Of a stretch of DNA of 64,000 bases, positions 39,618 through 47,643 are shown one piece after another. Every line of letters begins with the position of its first letter. Positions within the stretch are counted from its first letter, which is position 1. The notes beneath the pieces are model-generated. The model saw only the letters and a list, made by a program, of their open reading frames with translations. It was not told the DNA's origin and searched no databases. The position numbers were made by a program, and so were the translations under genes. This DNA comes from Deinococcus sp. Leaf326 (GTDB lineage Bacteria; Deinococcota; Deinococci; Deinococcales; Deinococcaceae), in NCBI RefSeq assembly GCF_001424185.1, contig NZ_LMOM01000032.1, forward strand, positions 124,001-188,000. Direction: 5' to 3'.

Positions 39618-39995
39618 ATGACCGCAACGCTGAGCAAGCAAGACCGCCTGAACACCACCCTGAGCACCCTGCGCGCCGCCCTGCCGGAGCTGCGCGGCGC
39701 GCTGATTGCCACGGTGGACGGCCTGCCCATCGCCCAGACGATGGGCGCGGGCACCGACGCCAACCGCGTGGCCGCGATGGCCGCGACCGCCCTGGGCCTG
39801 GGCAAGCGCATCAACGACACGCTGGGCTCGGGCACCCTGACCGACATGAGCGTGGGCGGCAGCGACGGCCAGGTGTACATCTACGCGGCGGGCACCAAGG
39901 GCGTGCTGGCCGTGGTGGCCCCGACCGGCGTGAACCTCGGGCTGCTGCACATGGAAGCCCGCGACGCCGCCCAGGAAGTCGCCGGCATCCTGTAA
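39618..39995 (+). CDS. Roadblock/LC7-domain protein
   Basis: A 125-residue single roadblock domain (LRAALPELRGALIATVDGLPIAQTM, GVLAVVAPTGVNLGLLHMEARDAAQEV). Bacterial relatives such as MglB bind and regulate small Ras-like GTPases. It lies 18 nt after the GTPase gene with a good ribosome site (AAGGAG), so a physical partnership with that GTPase is likely. Confidence 0.88.
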   Translation: MTATLSKQDRLNTTLSTLRAALPELRGALIATVDGLPIAQTMGAGTDANRVAAMAATALGLGKRINDTLGSGTLTDMSVGGSDGQVYIYAAGTKGVLAVVAPTGVNLGLLHMEARDAAQEVAGIL

Positions 39996-40083
39996 GCCCC
40001 CGCCACCGGACTCTCCTGCCATGACCGCGTCCGGCGACCGCCTCAACACCATCCTTTCTAGCCTTTACCCCAGGAGAACTTCC

Positions 40084-40563
40084 ATGACCACTGCCACCGA
40101 TTCCTACGTCCGCAGCGAGCTGGGCGAATTCAGCTCGGTCGTCTGCTTCAAGGCCGTCATCGTCGGCGTCGAGGACACCCTCGGCCCGGACGGCGCCGCC
40201 GTCGTCTTCACCCGCGCCGGCAAGGTGCGCGGCCGTGACCTCGTGGCCAGCCTGGGCCTGACCGGCAGCAACGTGCCGGTCGAGCAGCTCGCCGGCTTGC
40301 TCGACCAGGCCATCGGCCGCGACGGCACCCGTCTGGCCGCCGTGACGCGGGCGTACCACGAGGGCGAGAACGTTGTCATCGAGACGCAGGACACCGTGTG
40401 CTCGGCCGGCGAGGCGCAGGGCAGCGACCGCAAGTGCACGTTCACGCTCGGCGCGGTATGGGGCGCGCTCGAAGCCGTGACCGGCAACATGTACCTGGGC
40501 GAGCATACCGACAGCGTGCTGCGCGGCGGCTCGAGCGACAAGTTCGTCTTCTCGCCGCTCTGA
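40084..40563 (+). CDS. Conserved protein with V4R-like cysteine motif, last gene of the GTPase operon
   Basis: 159 residues, no firm family. The C-terminal part has TVCSAGEAQGSDRKCTFTLGAVWGAL, resembling the C...G...C-F-x-x-G pattern of V4R (4-vinyl reductase-like) small-molecule-binding domains. It could be a sensor that feeds the GTPase/roadblock switch. AGGAGA lies 6-7 nt before the ATG at 40084; an in-frame ATG at 40021 is less likely. A strong terminator follows. Confidence 0.6.
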   Translation: MTTATDSYVRSELGEFSSVVCFKAVIVGVEDTLGPDGAAVVFTRAGKVRGRDLVASLGLTGSNVPVEQLAGLLDQAIGRDGTRLAAVTRAYHEGENVVIETQDTVCSAGEAQGSDRKCTFTLGAVWGALEAVTGNMYLGEHTDSVLRGGSSDKFVFSPL

Positions 40564-40572
40564 ATCTCAGGG

Positions 40573-40618
40573 AGGCCCCGGTGATCTCCTGTTCATGTGG
40601 GGAGCGCCGGGGCCTTTT
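40573..40618 (+). terminator. Intrinsic terminator of the DUF4388-GTPase-roadblock operon
   Basis: A perfect 9-bp stem AGGCCCCGG/CCGGGGCCT followed by TTTT. Confidence 0.8.
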
Positions 40619-40827
40619 CCTATGGTTTCTCCGGGAGTGGCGGCCACCATTGACCTGGACGCGGAGAACAGAGAAGAGACGGCTGGTTCTGGCCTTCCCT
40701 GGAAGGGTTCGCGTCTGCTGGATGGGGAGAGGCCGGGGCGCAGAGGGAAGTGCTCCTGGAGAGGTTCCCACATGGTCGATGGCTTGGCCCGCGTTCAGTT
40801 GCCGGAATTCCTCGCCATACTGGGGCC

Positions 40828-41673
40828 ATGAAACTTTCAGTGGCGCAAATCACGCGGGCGGAAGACGTGCGTGATCTGTACCAGGCGGCCGGAGCTGGCG
40901 CGGCGCGGCTCCGGTTGCTGGCCGCTCTGGGCCGCGAGCTCCGGGAACAGCGTGACGAGCGCGGCGTCTGGGAAGTGGCCCTGCGCGCCGCCGGTCAGGT
41001 CTATGCGGCCCGGTATGGCTGGGTGCTCGGTCATCAGGGCCGGGTGCTGTCGGGCCCGGATCAGCCTCCACCGGAGTCGGTGCTCCTGGCGCTGCAAGAG
41101 TCGGACGCGCCGTCCAAGGGGATGTTGCCGGACACTGACGCCCCGCGTGCGGACGGGGGCCTGGCAGGTCTGGTGCCCGGCGACGGACAGGCCGGATTCA
41201 CACGGCTCCGTGACGGCTCCGTCCTGCAGGTGCCCGTCTGTGCGGGCCGGCAGAGGCTGGGGACCCTGGTGTTGGGTGGTGAGCCTGGGCCGATGGACCC
41301 AGATGCCAGCGACCTGCTGACCCTGGAGGTGCTGGCCGGGCAGGTGGGCACGGCGGCGCAACTGCTGCGGCTCTCGGCCGAACTGACCCGCACGTCGCGG
41401 CAGGCGCGGCATCTGCGCCGCGAGGAGATGAGTGCCCGCGCCAGCAGTCTCGAACCGCAGGCCGGGCTGGGCGGCGACCTGTTGACGGCGCGCGAACGGG
41501 AAGTGCTGACCCACGTGGCGCGCGGCCTGAGCAATCCCGAGATCGGCGCGGCCCTGGGCATTCGGGCGGGCACGGCCAAGATTCATGTCGAGCGCATCCT
41601 GAGCAAGCTGGGCGCGCCTGACCGCATGGGTGCGGCGACGCTGGGGCTGTCGCTGGGCCTGATTGAGCCGTGA
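40828..41673 (+). CDS. LuxR-family regulator with GAF-like N-terminus
   Basis: 281 residues. The C-terminal GerE/LuxR HTH is clear: LTAREREVLTHVARGLSNPEIGAALGI followed by TAKIHVERILSKLGAPDR. The N-terminal ~180 residues look like a GAF sensor (VYAARYGWVLGHQGRVLSG, VLQVPVCAGRQRLGTLVLGG). There is no receiver domain, so it senses a ligand directly. CATACT ends 6 nt before the ATG, suggesting a leaderless transcript. Targets unknown; it follows the GTPase operon terminator, so it is a separate unit. Confidence 0.85.
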   Translation: MKLSVAQITRAEDVRDLYQAAGAGAARLRLLAALGRELREQRDERGVWEVALRAAGQVYAARYGWVLGHQGRVLSGPDQPPPESVLLALQESDAPSKGMLPDTDAPRADGGLAGLVPGDGQAGFTRLRDGSVLQVPVCAGRQRLGTLVLGGEPGPMDPDASDLLTLEVLAGQVGTAAQLLRLSAELTRTSRQARHLRREEMSARASSLEPQAGLGGDLLTAREREVLTHVARGLSNPEIGAALGIRAGTAKIHVERILSKLGAPDRMGAATLGLSLGLIEP

Positions 41674-42157
41674 GGTCGGCGCCGCGGCCCTGGCACAGGT
41701 GACTCACTGAGTCTGGTTGACTGGCGACGAACGGCCGCTCTACCTGAGAGTGTGCGGCTGAGGATGAACTCACGCGGCCCCGGATCAGGCCCGGGTACCC
41801 GCCGCCCCAGGTCTGGCGTCTCGCTCAGCGGTTCGGGAACTTCTCCGAAGTAAATCCAGTCGGCCAGTGCCGACAGAGCGGGCCTCGAAAATGGTGGAGA
41901 AATCTTCTCGGTGGCCAGTCCGAACCTGCGCGGCTCATTGCCCGGAGTACGCCAAGCTCACAGTTGTTCATACTCGTGACGCAGTGCTTGCTAGGCACTG
42001 ACGTTTTCACCACTGCCCTTGTTCTCGCCCCTGCCGTTGATGACTCAACGCGGCGCAACCATCCATAGCCGACAGACCTGACTTGACGACCCATCAGGCT
42101 TTGCTCGAAAGCAGTTCGCGTCCCGACTCGGATTAATGACGGGAGCGCAAGATCAAC
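41674..42157. other. 484-bp stretch without a recognisable gene
   Basis: Slightly lower GC than its surroundings. An 89-codon minus-strand ORF (41825-42094) has no familiar motif and a composition unlike neighbouring genes. A 6-bp hairpin CAGTGC/GCACTG (41982-42000) is the only clear structure. It could be decayed DNA. Confidence 0.4.
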
Positions 42158-42559
42158 TCAGTTCTCACGCCGGCCAGGGGGCAACTGGGCAGCACGCCGT
42201 AGAGCAAGTAGGGCAATTACCAGGAAGGCCACTTCCGAGAGGAGTGCAACAATGCCGGCCGGCTCGCTCCAGTTGCCTACGTCATCGCGAGCCCCTGGCA
42301 GGCCCACGGTGCGGGTCAGCACATAAAAGACGATAGCCCCGTCCGAGATGACCGAGCCCAACACGTAGCCGGTCCGCCAGAGATTGGAGAGCAACCAAGC
42401 TCCTGCCGCTGCACATCCGGCGACCAACAGGATGTACAACCAGCCCATGTAGGGAGTTTCTCCCAGTTTCTCGGGAATATCCCGGAAGTGAATCCAGCCC
42501 GTCAGGGTGAGCAAGACCAGCCCTAAGATGGGCCGGGCGGGCAGGGCAGTTTGAGACAT
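42158..42559 (-). CDS. Small membrane protein, four TM segments
   Basis: 133 residues with about four hydrophobic helices (ILGLVLLTLTGWIHF, YILLVAGCAAAGAWLL, SVISDGAIVFYVLT, AGIVALLSEVAFLVIALLAL). GGAGGT lies 5 nt before the ATG. No family recognised; a short charged C-terminus (PPGRREN). It is downstream of the broken dps2-like gene and might be co-transcribed with it. Confidence 0.65.
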   Translation of the reverse strand: MSQTALPARPILGLVLLTLTGWIHFRDIPEKLGETPYMGWLYILLVAGCAAAGAWLLSNLWRTGYVLGSVISDGAIVFYVLTRTVGLPGARDDVGNWSEPAGIVALLSEVAFLVIALLALRRAAQLPPGRREN

Positions 42560-42651
42560 CAGGAACCTCCATTGCCCGGAAAATGAGTCCGGGTCCTGAT
42601 GGGAAGAAGTGAACCCGGACACGGCCGGATTCCCTGGACTTCCATCCAGGC

Positions 42652-43365
42652 TTACTTGCCGCGCACCGGCAGGGGCTGGCCGTTGTTGAGGTCCGCGCCG
42701 CTGTCGGGGTCGGTCGGCGTGTTCTGCAGGAAGGCCCGCATCTGCCACTGGTACTTCTCGATGATGTGCTCAACTTCCTACAGCAGATTGGCTGTCGTGG
42801 GGTCCACCTTCTCGACGTCGCCGACACGCTGGTAGATGCGCTGGCCCACCGTTTCGTACTGGTAGGTGAAGAACGAGATCACCTGTGCGTCGTCCAGAAA
42901 ACCGCCAGGAATCTCCGGCAGTCTCGAGGCCGCGACGACAGTGATCGCGCGGCCATCGCTCGACGCGCCGACCGAGAGCTGACGTTCCGCGACCTCGTCG
43001 GCATACTTGCTGATGCCCTCGTAGTGATCCTGGAGCAGTTCGTGCAGTGTGTACCACAGCGTACCGGACACGTTCCAGTGGGCCTGTTTGGTCTGGAGCT
43101 GCAATGCCTGAAGTTCGGTCAAGGTATTTTGCAGTGCCTGGACGCTCTTCTTGAGGTCGGTGGTGCCGGAACTGGGCAGGGTGGTCGCGCGGTTGTAGGG
43201 CAGAGGGGACGCTGTACCCGTACTCTGGGCACTCGCCTGTCCGCTGCTCGGCGCCGCCGCGTTGACATTGGTCGAGGGGATACCGGTACCGGCACTCTGG
43301 GCACCGGCACCGCCCGCGAGAGCAGAACCGAACAGCAGGGCCGAGGTGATCAGGATGTTCTTCAT
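42652..43365 (-). pseudogene. dps2: Exported Dps-family ferritin (Dps2-like) interrupted by an amber codon
   Basis: The frame encodes a signal peptide (MKNILITSALLFGSALAGGAGA), a Ser/Thr/Ala-rich linker and the Dps four-helix domain with its ferroxidase motif TKQAHWNVSGTLWYTLHELLQDHYEGI. A TAG at 42780-42778 stops it after TANLL (195 residues). The same frame continues for 41 codons with the conserved last Dps helix (EVEHIIEKYQWQMRAFLQN) to TAA at 42652. One CAG-to-TAG change explains it; intact length would be 237, like the exported Dps2 of D. radiodurans. Truncation removes most of helix D, so the product is probably non-functional unless the amber codon is read through. SD GGAGA precedes the ATG. 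Confidence 0.85.
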
Positions 43366-43441
43366 AGGGTCTCCGTGAAGCTGCGAACGTGCGCTGCGAG
43401 CGGGAACTGGACGCATAGGCTTCTGCCCCAGACGCTAGAGA

Positions 43442-43459
43442 ACGGGTGTTAGACGGGTG
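43442..43459. promoter_or_regulatory. Direct repeats ACGGGTG-4-ACGGGTG, likely response-regulator box
   Basis: Two exact 7-bp repeats with a 4-bp gap (11-bp period), the layout of OmpR/PhoB-family binding sites. They lie in the intergenic region between dps2 and the adjacent OmpR-type regulator, about 77 bp before the dps2 ATG, and overlap a TTGCAC that could be the dps2 -35 box. Confidence 0.5.
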
Positions 43460-43536
43460 CAAGAACTTCCGGCCTGTAAAGGGCGAATAAATGCGGGTCC
43501 GCCGGCAATTTCCGGAGAGCCGCCTAGCATGGCGCT

Positions 43537-43572
43537 ATGACTGCGCCCCCCTCTCTCTCCGGACGGCTCTAG
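43537..43572 (+). CDS. 11-codon leaderless mini-ORF before the response regulator
   Basis: The peptide is [17 protein letters not shown] at 43525-43530 ends 6 nt before its ATG, as for leaderless genes. Its TAG is 4 nt before the regulator's GTG, which has no separate ribosome site. This mirrors the mini-ORF before nanE. Translation is inferred. Confidence 0.4.
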   Translation: MTAPPSLSGRL

Positions 43573-43576
43573 GGCG

Positions 43577-44236
43577 GTGCGGCTGCTTCTAGTCGAGGAC
43601 GACCGCCGGATCGCTCTCCCGACCATCAACGCCCTGACCGATGTCGGACACGACGTGCAGTGGGAGGCGGACGGCACTCAGGGTCTGGCGAGAGCCCAGG
43701 AAGGCCGCTTCGACGCTCTCCTGCTTGATGTCATGCTTCCTGGCCTCGGCGGCTTCGAGGTCGCCCGGCAGTTGCGAACCGGCGGTAACGAGCTGCCCAT
43801 TGTCTTCCTGACGGCGCGCGGTGGGCTGGAAGACCGCGTTGAAGGTCTGGATCTGGGTGGTGACGCCTACCTGGTCAAGCCGTTCGAGCTGCCCGAGCTG
43901 CTGGCGGTCCTCCGGGCTGTCGTCCGGCGAGGCGCCGCGGTCAGAAGTGCCCGGATCGTCTTCGCCGGCGGCGCGGGTCTGCTGGACATCGCCGTCCGCC
44001 GGCTGCTGTGGCAGGGTCAGACCGTCGGGCTCACCGGCCGGGAATACGCGCTTCTGGAGGTCTTGGTCCTGTCGAGAGAAAGGTGGTTTACCCGTGAGGA
44101 ACTGCTCTCTCGGATCTGGGGACCGGAATTCACGGGCGAGATGCGCGTCGTTGATGTTTACGTCAGTTACCTGAGGCGAAAGCTGGCGCCAGAAGCCATC
44201 CAGAGTTTTCGGGGGCTGGGATACCGCGTTCCGTGA
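43577..44236 (+). CDS. OmpR/PhoB-family response regulator
   Basis: 219 residues. Receiver domain: LLLVEDDRR acidic pocket, phospho-acceptor Asp in [14 protein letters not shown] (about residue 50), Thr in FLTARGG, Lys in LVKPFEL. C-terminal winged helix: [26 protein letters not shown] and [18 protein letters not shown] start; its stop overlaps the kinase start. Together they form a two-component system whose probable box lies upstream near dps2. Confidence 0.92.
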   Translation: MRLLLVEDDRRIALPTINALTDVGHDVQWEADGTQGLARAQEGRFDALLLDVMLPGLGGFEVARQLRTGGNELPIVFLTARGGLEDRVEGLDLGGDAYLVKPFELPELLAVLRAVVRRGAAVRSARIVFAGGAGLLDIAVRRLLWQGQTVGLTGREYALLEVLVLSRERWFTREELLSRIWGPEFTGEMRVVDVYVSYLRRKLAPEAIQSFRGLGYRVP

Positions 44237-45558
44237 CCATCCGCACCCGGTTGGCCCTCGGCGTGGCACTCCAGACCGCCCTGGTCGTCCTCGTCGTCGC
44301 CGCTGTGCAGTTCCTCGCGCTCCGTTCCTTTCTGGTGACGGCGGAGTATCAACGCCTGACGACATTGCTGCCCGTACTGGAACAGGAAGTCGGCCGCGGC
44401 CCGCCCGCTCCGGCAGGCCAGCCGCTGACTCTCACGGCTCTCCCACGCAACGTGGACGCGCGGGTCATCATGGATGGCCGGGTCGTGGCAGTCACGGAGG
44501 AATTTCCGGACCTGCCCACCGAACTGCCGGCCGGATACGCGCCCCGCTCCAGTCATCAGGTCCTTGTGGCCGCTGTATCGGTCGGTGGCAAGGTCGCGCA
44601 GGCCCAGGTCGCCAGCGACGTTCTGGGCGTTGTCGATCCGCTCCGGGCCTATCTGCGGGCGCTGGCGGTGACTGTTCCGGCTGCGGCCGCTCTCGTCGCC
44701 TTTCTGAGCTTCCTGCTTGCTGGCCAGCTTCTGCGGCCGCTCGCCCGACTTCAGGAGGCGGCGACCCGGCTGGGGCAGGGCGGACATCTGCGCCGCCCAC
44801 TGCCGGGTGTGGAGCGAAATGATGAACTCGGCCGCCTGGCCAGCACCCTGCAGGCTTCCTTCGCCCAACTGGCGGAAGTGCGGGAACGCGAGGAAGAGTT
44901 CACGCGGGCCGCCGCCCACGATCTGCGCTCCCCTCTCGCGGCCCTCAAAATCCGGCTTCAGGGGTCGTTGACGGGACGGCGTGACTTGGTGCGGCTGAAG
45001 GACGACCTGCGCGAAGCCCTGGTGGACGTCAACCGGATGCAGCGCCTGACGGAACACCTGCTGCTGCTGGCGCGCGGAACGCAGTCGGTCCAGCGGCTTC
45101 CGGTGGACCTGGACCGACTGACCGGTGAAATCGTGGACCGGGCGCGTGAAGCGGCTCCAGAGATCAGACTGGAGTTCGTGACCTCCGGCGAGGCGACCCT
45201 GATGGGCGACGAGGTGCTGCTCACCCGCATGGTCGAGAATCTGATCGGCAATGCCCTGCACCACGGCGGAGGAGCGGACGTGACTGCCGAGGTCACCGGT
45301 ACAGCTGGCGAAGTCCGGCTCGTGGTGCAGGATGCCGGACCGGGTGTACCTACCGCCAATCTGCCTTACCTGGCGCAGCCCTTCTATCAGGTCGACAAGA
45401 CGAGAAGTGACGAAGGCAATGGTCTGGGTCTGGCCATCGTGCAGCGGGCCGTGCAGCTTCAGGGCGGTGAACTCCAGTTCGGTCCCGGTCCGCTGTCGGG
45501 ATTGGCGGTGACGGTCATCCTGCCGCGAAGTGCGGGAAGCGGAGGGACTTCTCGCTGA
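44233..45558 (+). CDS. Sensor histidine kinase
   Basis: A 441-residue membrane kinase. TM1 about residues 9-30, extracytoplasmic sensor ~31-140, TM2 ~145-168, then HAMP ([18 protein letters not shown]). The phospho-acceptor His is in [15 protein letters not shown]-box [14 protein letters not shown]1 QDAGPGVP, G2 [14 protein letters not shown]. The GTG start overlaps the regulator stop (GTGA). Signal unknown; a link with the nearby dps2 region would fit iron or oxidative stress but is only inferred from position. Confidence 0.92.
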   Translation: MTIRTRLALGVALQTALVVLVVAAVQFLALRSFLVTAEYQRLTTLLPVLEQEVGRGPPAPAGQPLTLTALPRNVDARVIMDGRVVAVTEEFPDLPTELPAGYAPRSSHQVLVAAVSVGGKVAQAQVASDVLGVVDPLRAYLRALAVTVPAAAALVAFLSFLLAGQLLRPLARLQEAATRLGQGGHLRRPLPGVERNDELGRLASTLQASFAQLAEVREREEEFTRAAAHDLRSPLAALKIRLQGSLTGRRDLVRLKDDLREALVDVNRMQRLTEHLLLLARGTQSVQRLPVDLDRLTGEIVDRAREAAPEIRLEFVTSGEATLMGDEVLLTRMVENLIGNALHHGGGADVTAEVTGTAGEVRLVVQDAGPGVPTANLPYLAQPFYQVDKTRSDEGNGLGLAIVQRAVQLQGGELQFGPGPLSGLAVTVILPRSAGSGGTSR

Positions 45559-45572
45559 GCCCTCCTCGCTTG

Positions 45573-45657
45573 CTCGGCTGGCCAGCCACAGCCGAGGCTC
45601 CAGGTCGGCCGTCTGTCGTGCCGCGCGCGAGGTGCAGCACCTGAGGCCGACCTGGAG
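45573..45657. repeat. Two adjacent long hairpins in the convergent gap
   Basis: CTCGGCT/AGCCGAG (45573-45596) is followed directly by a perfect 13-bp pair CTCCAGGTCGGCC/GGCCGACCTGGAG (45598-45657) whose 34-nt loop holds another hairpin (AGGTGC/GCACCT). No U-tract. May be a small-RNA-like or dispersed repeat element. Confidence 0.5.
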
Positions 45658-45724
45658 TCATTGCGCCACCTGCCTCTGCCAGGGCACTGCATACCCCAAT
45701 TCCACGTAGATTCGGGCGAAGGCC

Positions 45725-45756
45725 AAAAAGAAGCGGAGGCCGAAGGTGGCCTCCAC
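45725..45756 (-). terminator. Intrinsic terminator of the rbs operon
   Basis: A perfect 7-bp stem GGAGGCC/GGCCTCC with a 6-nt loop, followed on the minus strand by GCTTCTTTTT. It lies 14 bp past the rbsB stop. Confidence 0.8.
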
Positions 45757-45769
45757 TCGAACATAAGGT

Positions 45770-46651
45770 CTACTTGGTAATCAGACTCAGGGCTACGGGA
45801 ACGTTGACTGTCTTGGCGGGCACCTTGCCGGTTTTGACCATCTCTAGGGCGCGCTGGACCCCGAGGCGGCCGATGTCGCCGGGGCGCTGCGCGACCGTCG
45901 CGGCCAGGGTGCCGGCCTTGACGGCGGCCAGGGCATCCGGCGTGGCGTCGAAGCCCACGACCAGGATCTTGCGCTTGCTGGCCTGTACAGCCTGCGAAGC
46001 CCCAAGCGCCATCTCGTCGTTGTGGGCAAACACGGCCGCAATGGTGGGCTGCGACTGGAGGATGTTTTCCATCACGCTCAGGCCCTTGGCGCGGTTGAAG
46101 TCGGCCGGCTGGCTGGCGACGCGCTTGAGCCCGGTCGCCGTCTTGAGCACCGCGTTGAACCCTGCGCCACGGTCACGGGCCGCGCTTGATCCGGGAATCC
46201 CCTGGAGTTCGACCACGTTGCCGCGCCCGCCCAGCAGTTTCTTGATGTAGTCGCCGGCCAGCTTGCCGCCCGCGACGTTGTCGGACGCGACGTGGTAGGC
46301 GACCTTGCCGCCGTTGGCGCTGCGGTCCACGGTGATCACCGGAATGTTCGCGGCGTTGGCGGCCAGGATGCTGGGGATGATGGCGTCGCTGTCGGTGGCG
46401 TTGACGATGATGACCTTGACCTTGCGGGTGATGAGGTCCTCGATGTCGCTGGCCTGCTTGTCGGCGCGGTCCTGGGCGTCGAGGACGACGAGGTCGGCCC
46501 TGCCGGCGGTCGCCGCCTTCTTGGCTCCGTCACGCAGCTCGACGAAGAAGGGGTTGTTGAGGGTGCTCAGGCTCAGGCCGATGACGGGCCTGCTCTGGGC
46601 GGCGGCGCTGGTGGCGAGGGTCAGCAGGGCGAGCGTCAGGTACTTGTTCAT
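45770..46651 (-). CDS. rbsB: D-ribose ABC transporter binding protein
   Basis: 293 residues. Signal peptide MNKYLTLALLTLATSAAAQ. Ribose-binding features: GLSLSTLNNPFFVELRDGAKK, TDSDAIIPSILAANAANIPVITVDR, HNDEMALGA, VVGFDATPDALAAV. Last gene of rbsRKDACB, directly before the terminator. Confidence 0.93.
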   Translation of the reverse strand: MNKYLTLALLTLATSAAAQSRPVIGLSLSTLNNPFFVELRDGAKKAATAGRADLVVLDAQDRADKQASDIEDLITRKVKVIIVNATDSDAIIPSILAANAANIPVITVDRSANGGKVAYHVASDNVAGGKLAGDYIKKLLGGRGNVVELQGIPGSSAARDRGAGFNAVLKTATGLKRVASQPADFNRAKGLSVMENILQSQPTIAAVFAHNDEMALGASQAVQASKRKILVVGFDATPDALAAVKAGTLAATVAQRPGDIGRLGVQRALEMVKTGKVPAKTVNVPVALSLITK

Positions 46652-46689
46652 GGAAGACCTCCGGGGTCTGAGGAAAGTGTCGTGAAGAG

Positions 46690-47643
46690 TCAGTTGCGGT
46701 TGAGCAGGCGTTCAAGCAGCAGCGCGCCGAGAATTACGCCGCCCTTGACGATCTGCTGGTAGAAGGCGTTGACGTCGAGGAGGTTCATGGCGTTGTTCAG
46801 CACGCCGATGATCAGGGCGCCCAGCAGGGTCCCGATGACCGTGCCGCGCCCGCCCGAGAGGCTGGTGCCCCCGACCACGACCGCCGCGATGGCGTCGAGT
46901 TCGAATCCGCTGCCGGCCGTGGGCTGCGCCGAATACAGCCGGGACGTGAGCAGCAGGGCCGCGACCGCGCTGAGCAGACCGCTGAAGGCGTACACCGTGA
47001 CCTTGAGCTTCTCGACGCCCAGACCGGCGAAGCGGGCGGCGTCCTCGCTGCTGCCAAGGGCATAGATGCCGCGCCCCCAGGCGGTGCGGCGCAGGGCGAA
47101 CCAGGTGATGCCCAGGGCGATCAGGGCGACGATCGCCGTGCTGGGTAGCCCCAGCCAGTCGGTGTTTCCGAAGGCCTGAAAGGTGCTGCTCAGGCCGCTG
47201 ACGGGCGTGCCGTCGGTCATCACCAGGGTCACGCCCCGCCAGATGGTCAGGGCCGCGAGCGTCACCACGAAGGGCGCGATGCGGCCGTACGCTACCACCA
47301 GACCGTTGAGCGCCCCGATCACTCCCCCGGCCACGAGCACAATCAGTGCCGTGAGGCCGAAGGGCAGGCCCGCGTGGTCGAGCAGCGCCGCGCCCACCCC
47401 GACCACTGCCACGATGGAGCCGACCGACAGGTCGATTCCCGCCGTGAGGATGACAGCCGTCATGCCGAAGGCCAGCAGGGCGTTGACGCTGGTCTGGCGG
47501 GCGATGTTCAGGAGGTTGCCGCCGGTCAGGAAGCGGTCGGACAGCAGGCTCGCCACGATGACCAGCGCGGCGAAGATGAACCACAGGCCGTAGCGGCTCA
47601 GGGTCAGGCGAACAGGGTTAGGCGACGCTTGCACCAGTGACAT
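46690..47643 (-). CDS. rbsC: D-ribose ABC transporter permease
   Basis: 317 residues with 8-10 hydrophobic segments. RbsC signatures: ILTAGIDLSVGSIVAV, FVVTLAALTIWRGVTLVMTDG, AARFAGLGVEKLKV (coupling helix), VVGGTSLSGGRGTVIGTLLGALIIGVLNN. Its ATG lies inside the rbsA coding end (26-nt overlap). Confidence 0.94.
   Translation of the reverse strand: MSLVQASPNPVRLTLSRYGLWFIFAALVIVASLLSDRFLTGGNLLNIARQTSVNALLAFGMTAVILTAGIDLSVGSIVAVVGVGAALLDHAGLPFGLTALIVLVAGGVIGALNGLVVAYGRIAPFVVTLAALTIWRGVTLVMTDGTPVSGLSSTFQAFGNTDWLGLPSTAIVALIALGITWFALRRTAWGRGIYALGSSEDAARFAGLGVEKLKVTVYAFSGLLSAVAALLLTSRLYSAQPTAGSGFELDAIAAVVVGGTSLSGGRGTVIGTLLGALIIGVLNNAMNLLDVNAFYQQIVKGGVILGALLLERLLNRN

Noticed and set aside
41825..42094. 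89-codon minus-strand ORF, considered as a transposase fragment
   Set aside because: No transposase motif, inverted repeats or target duplication seen.
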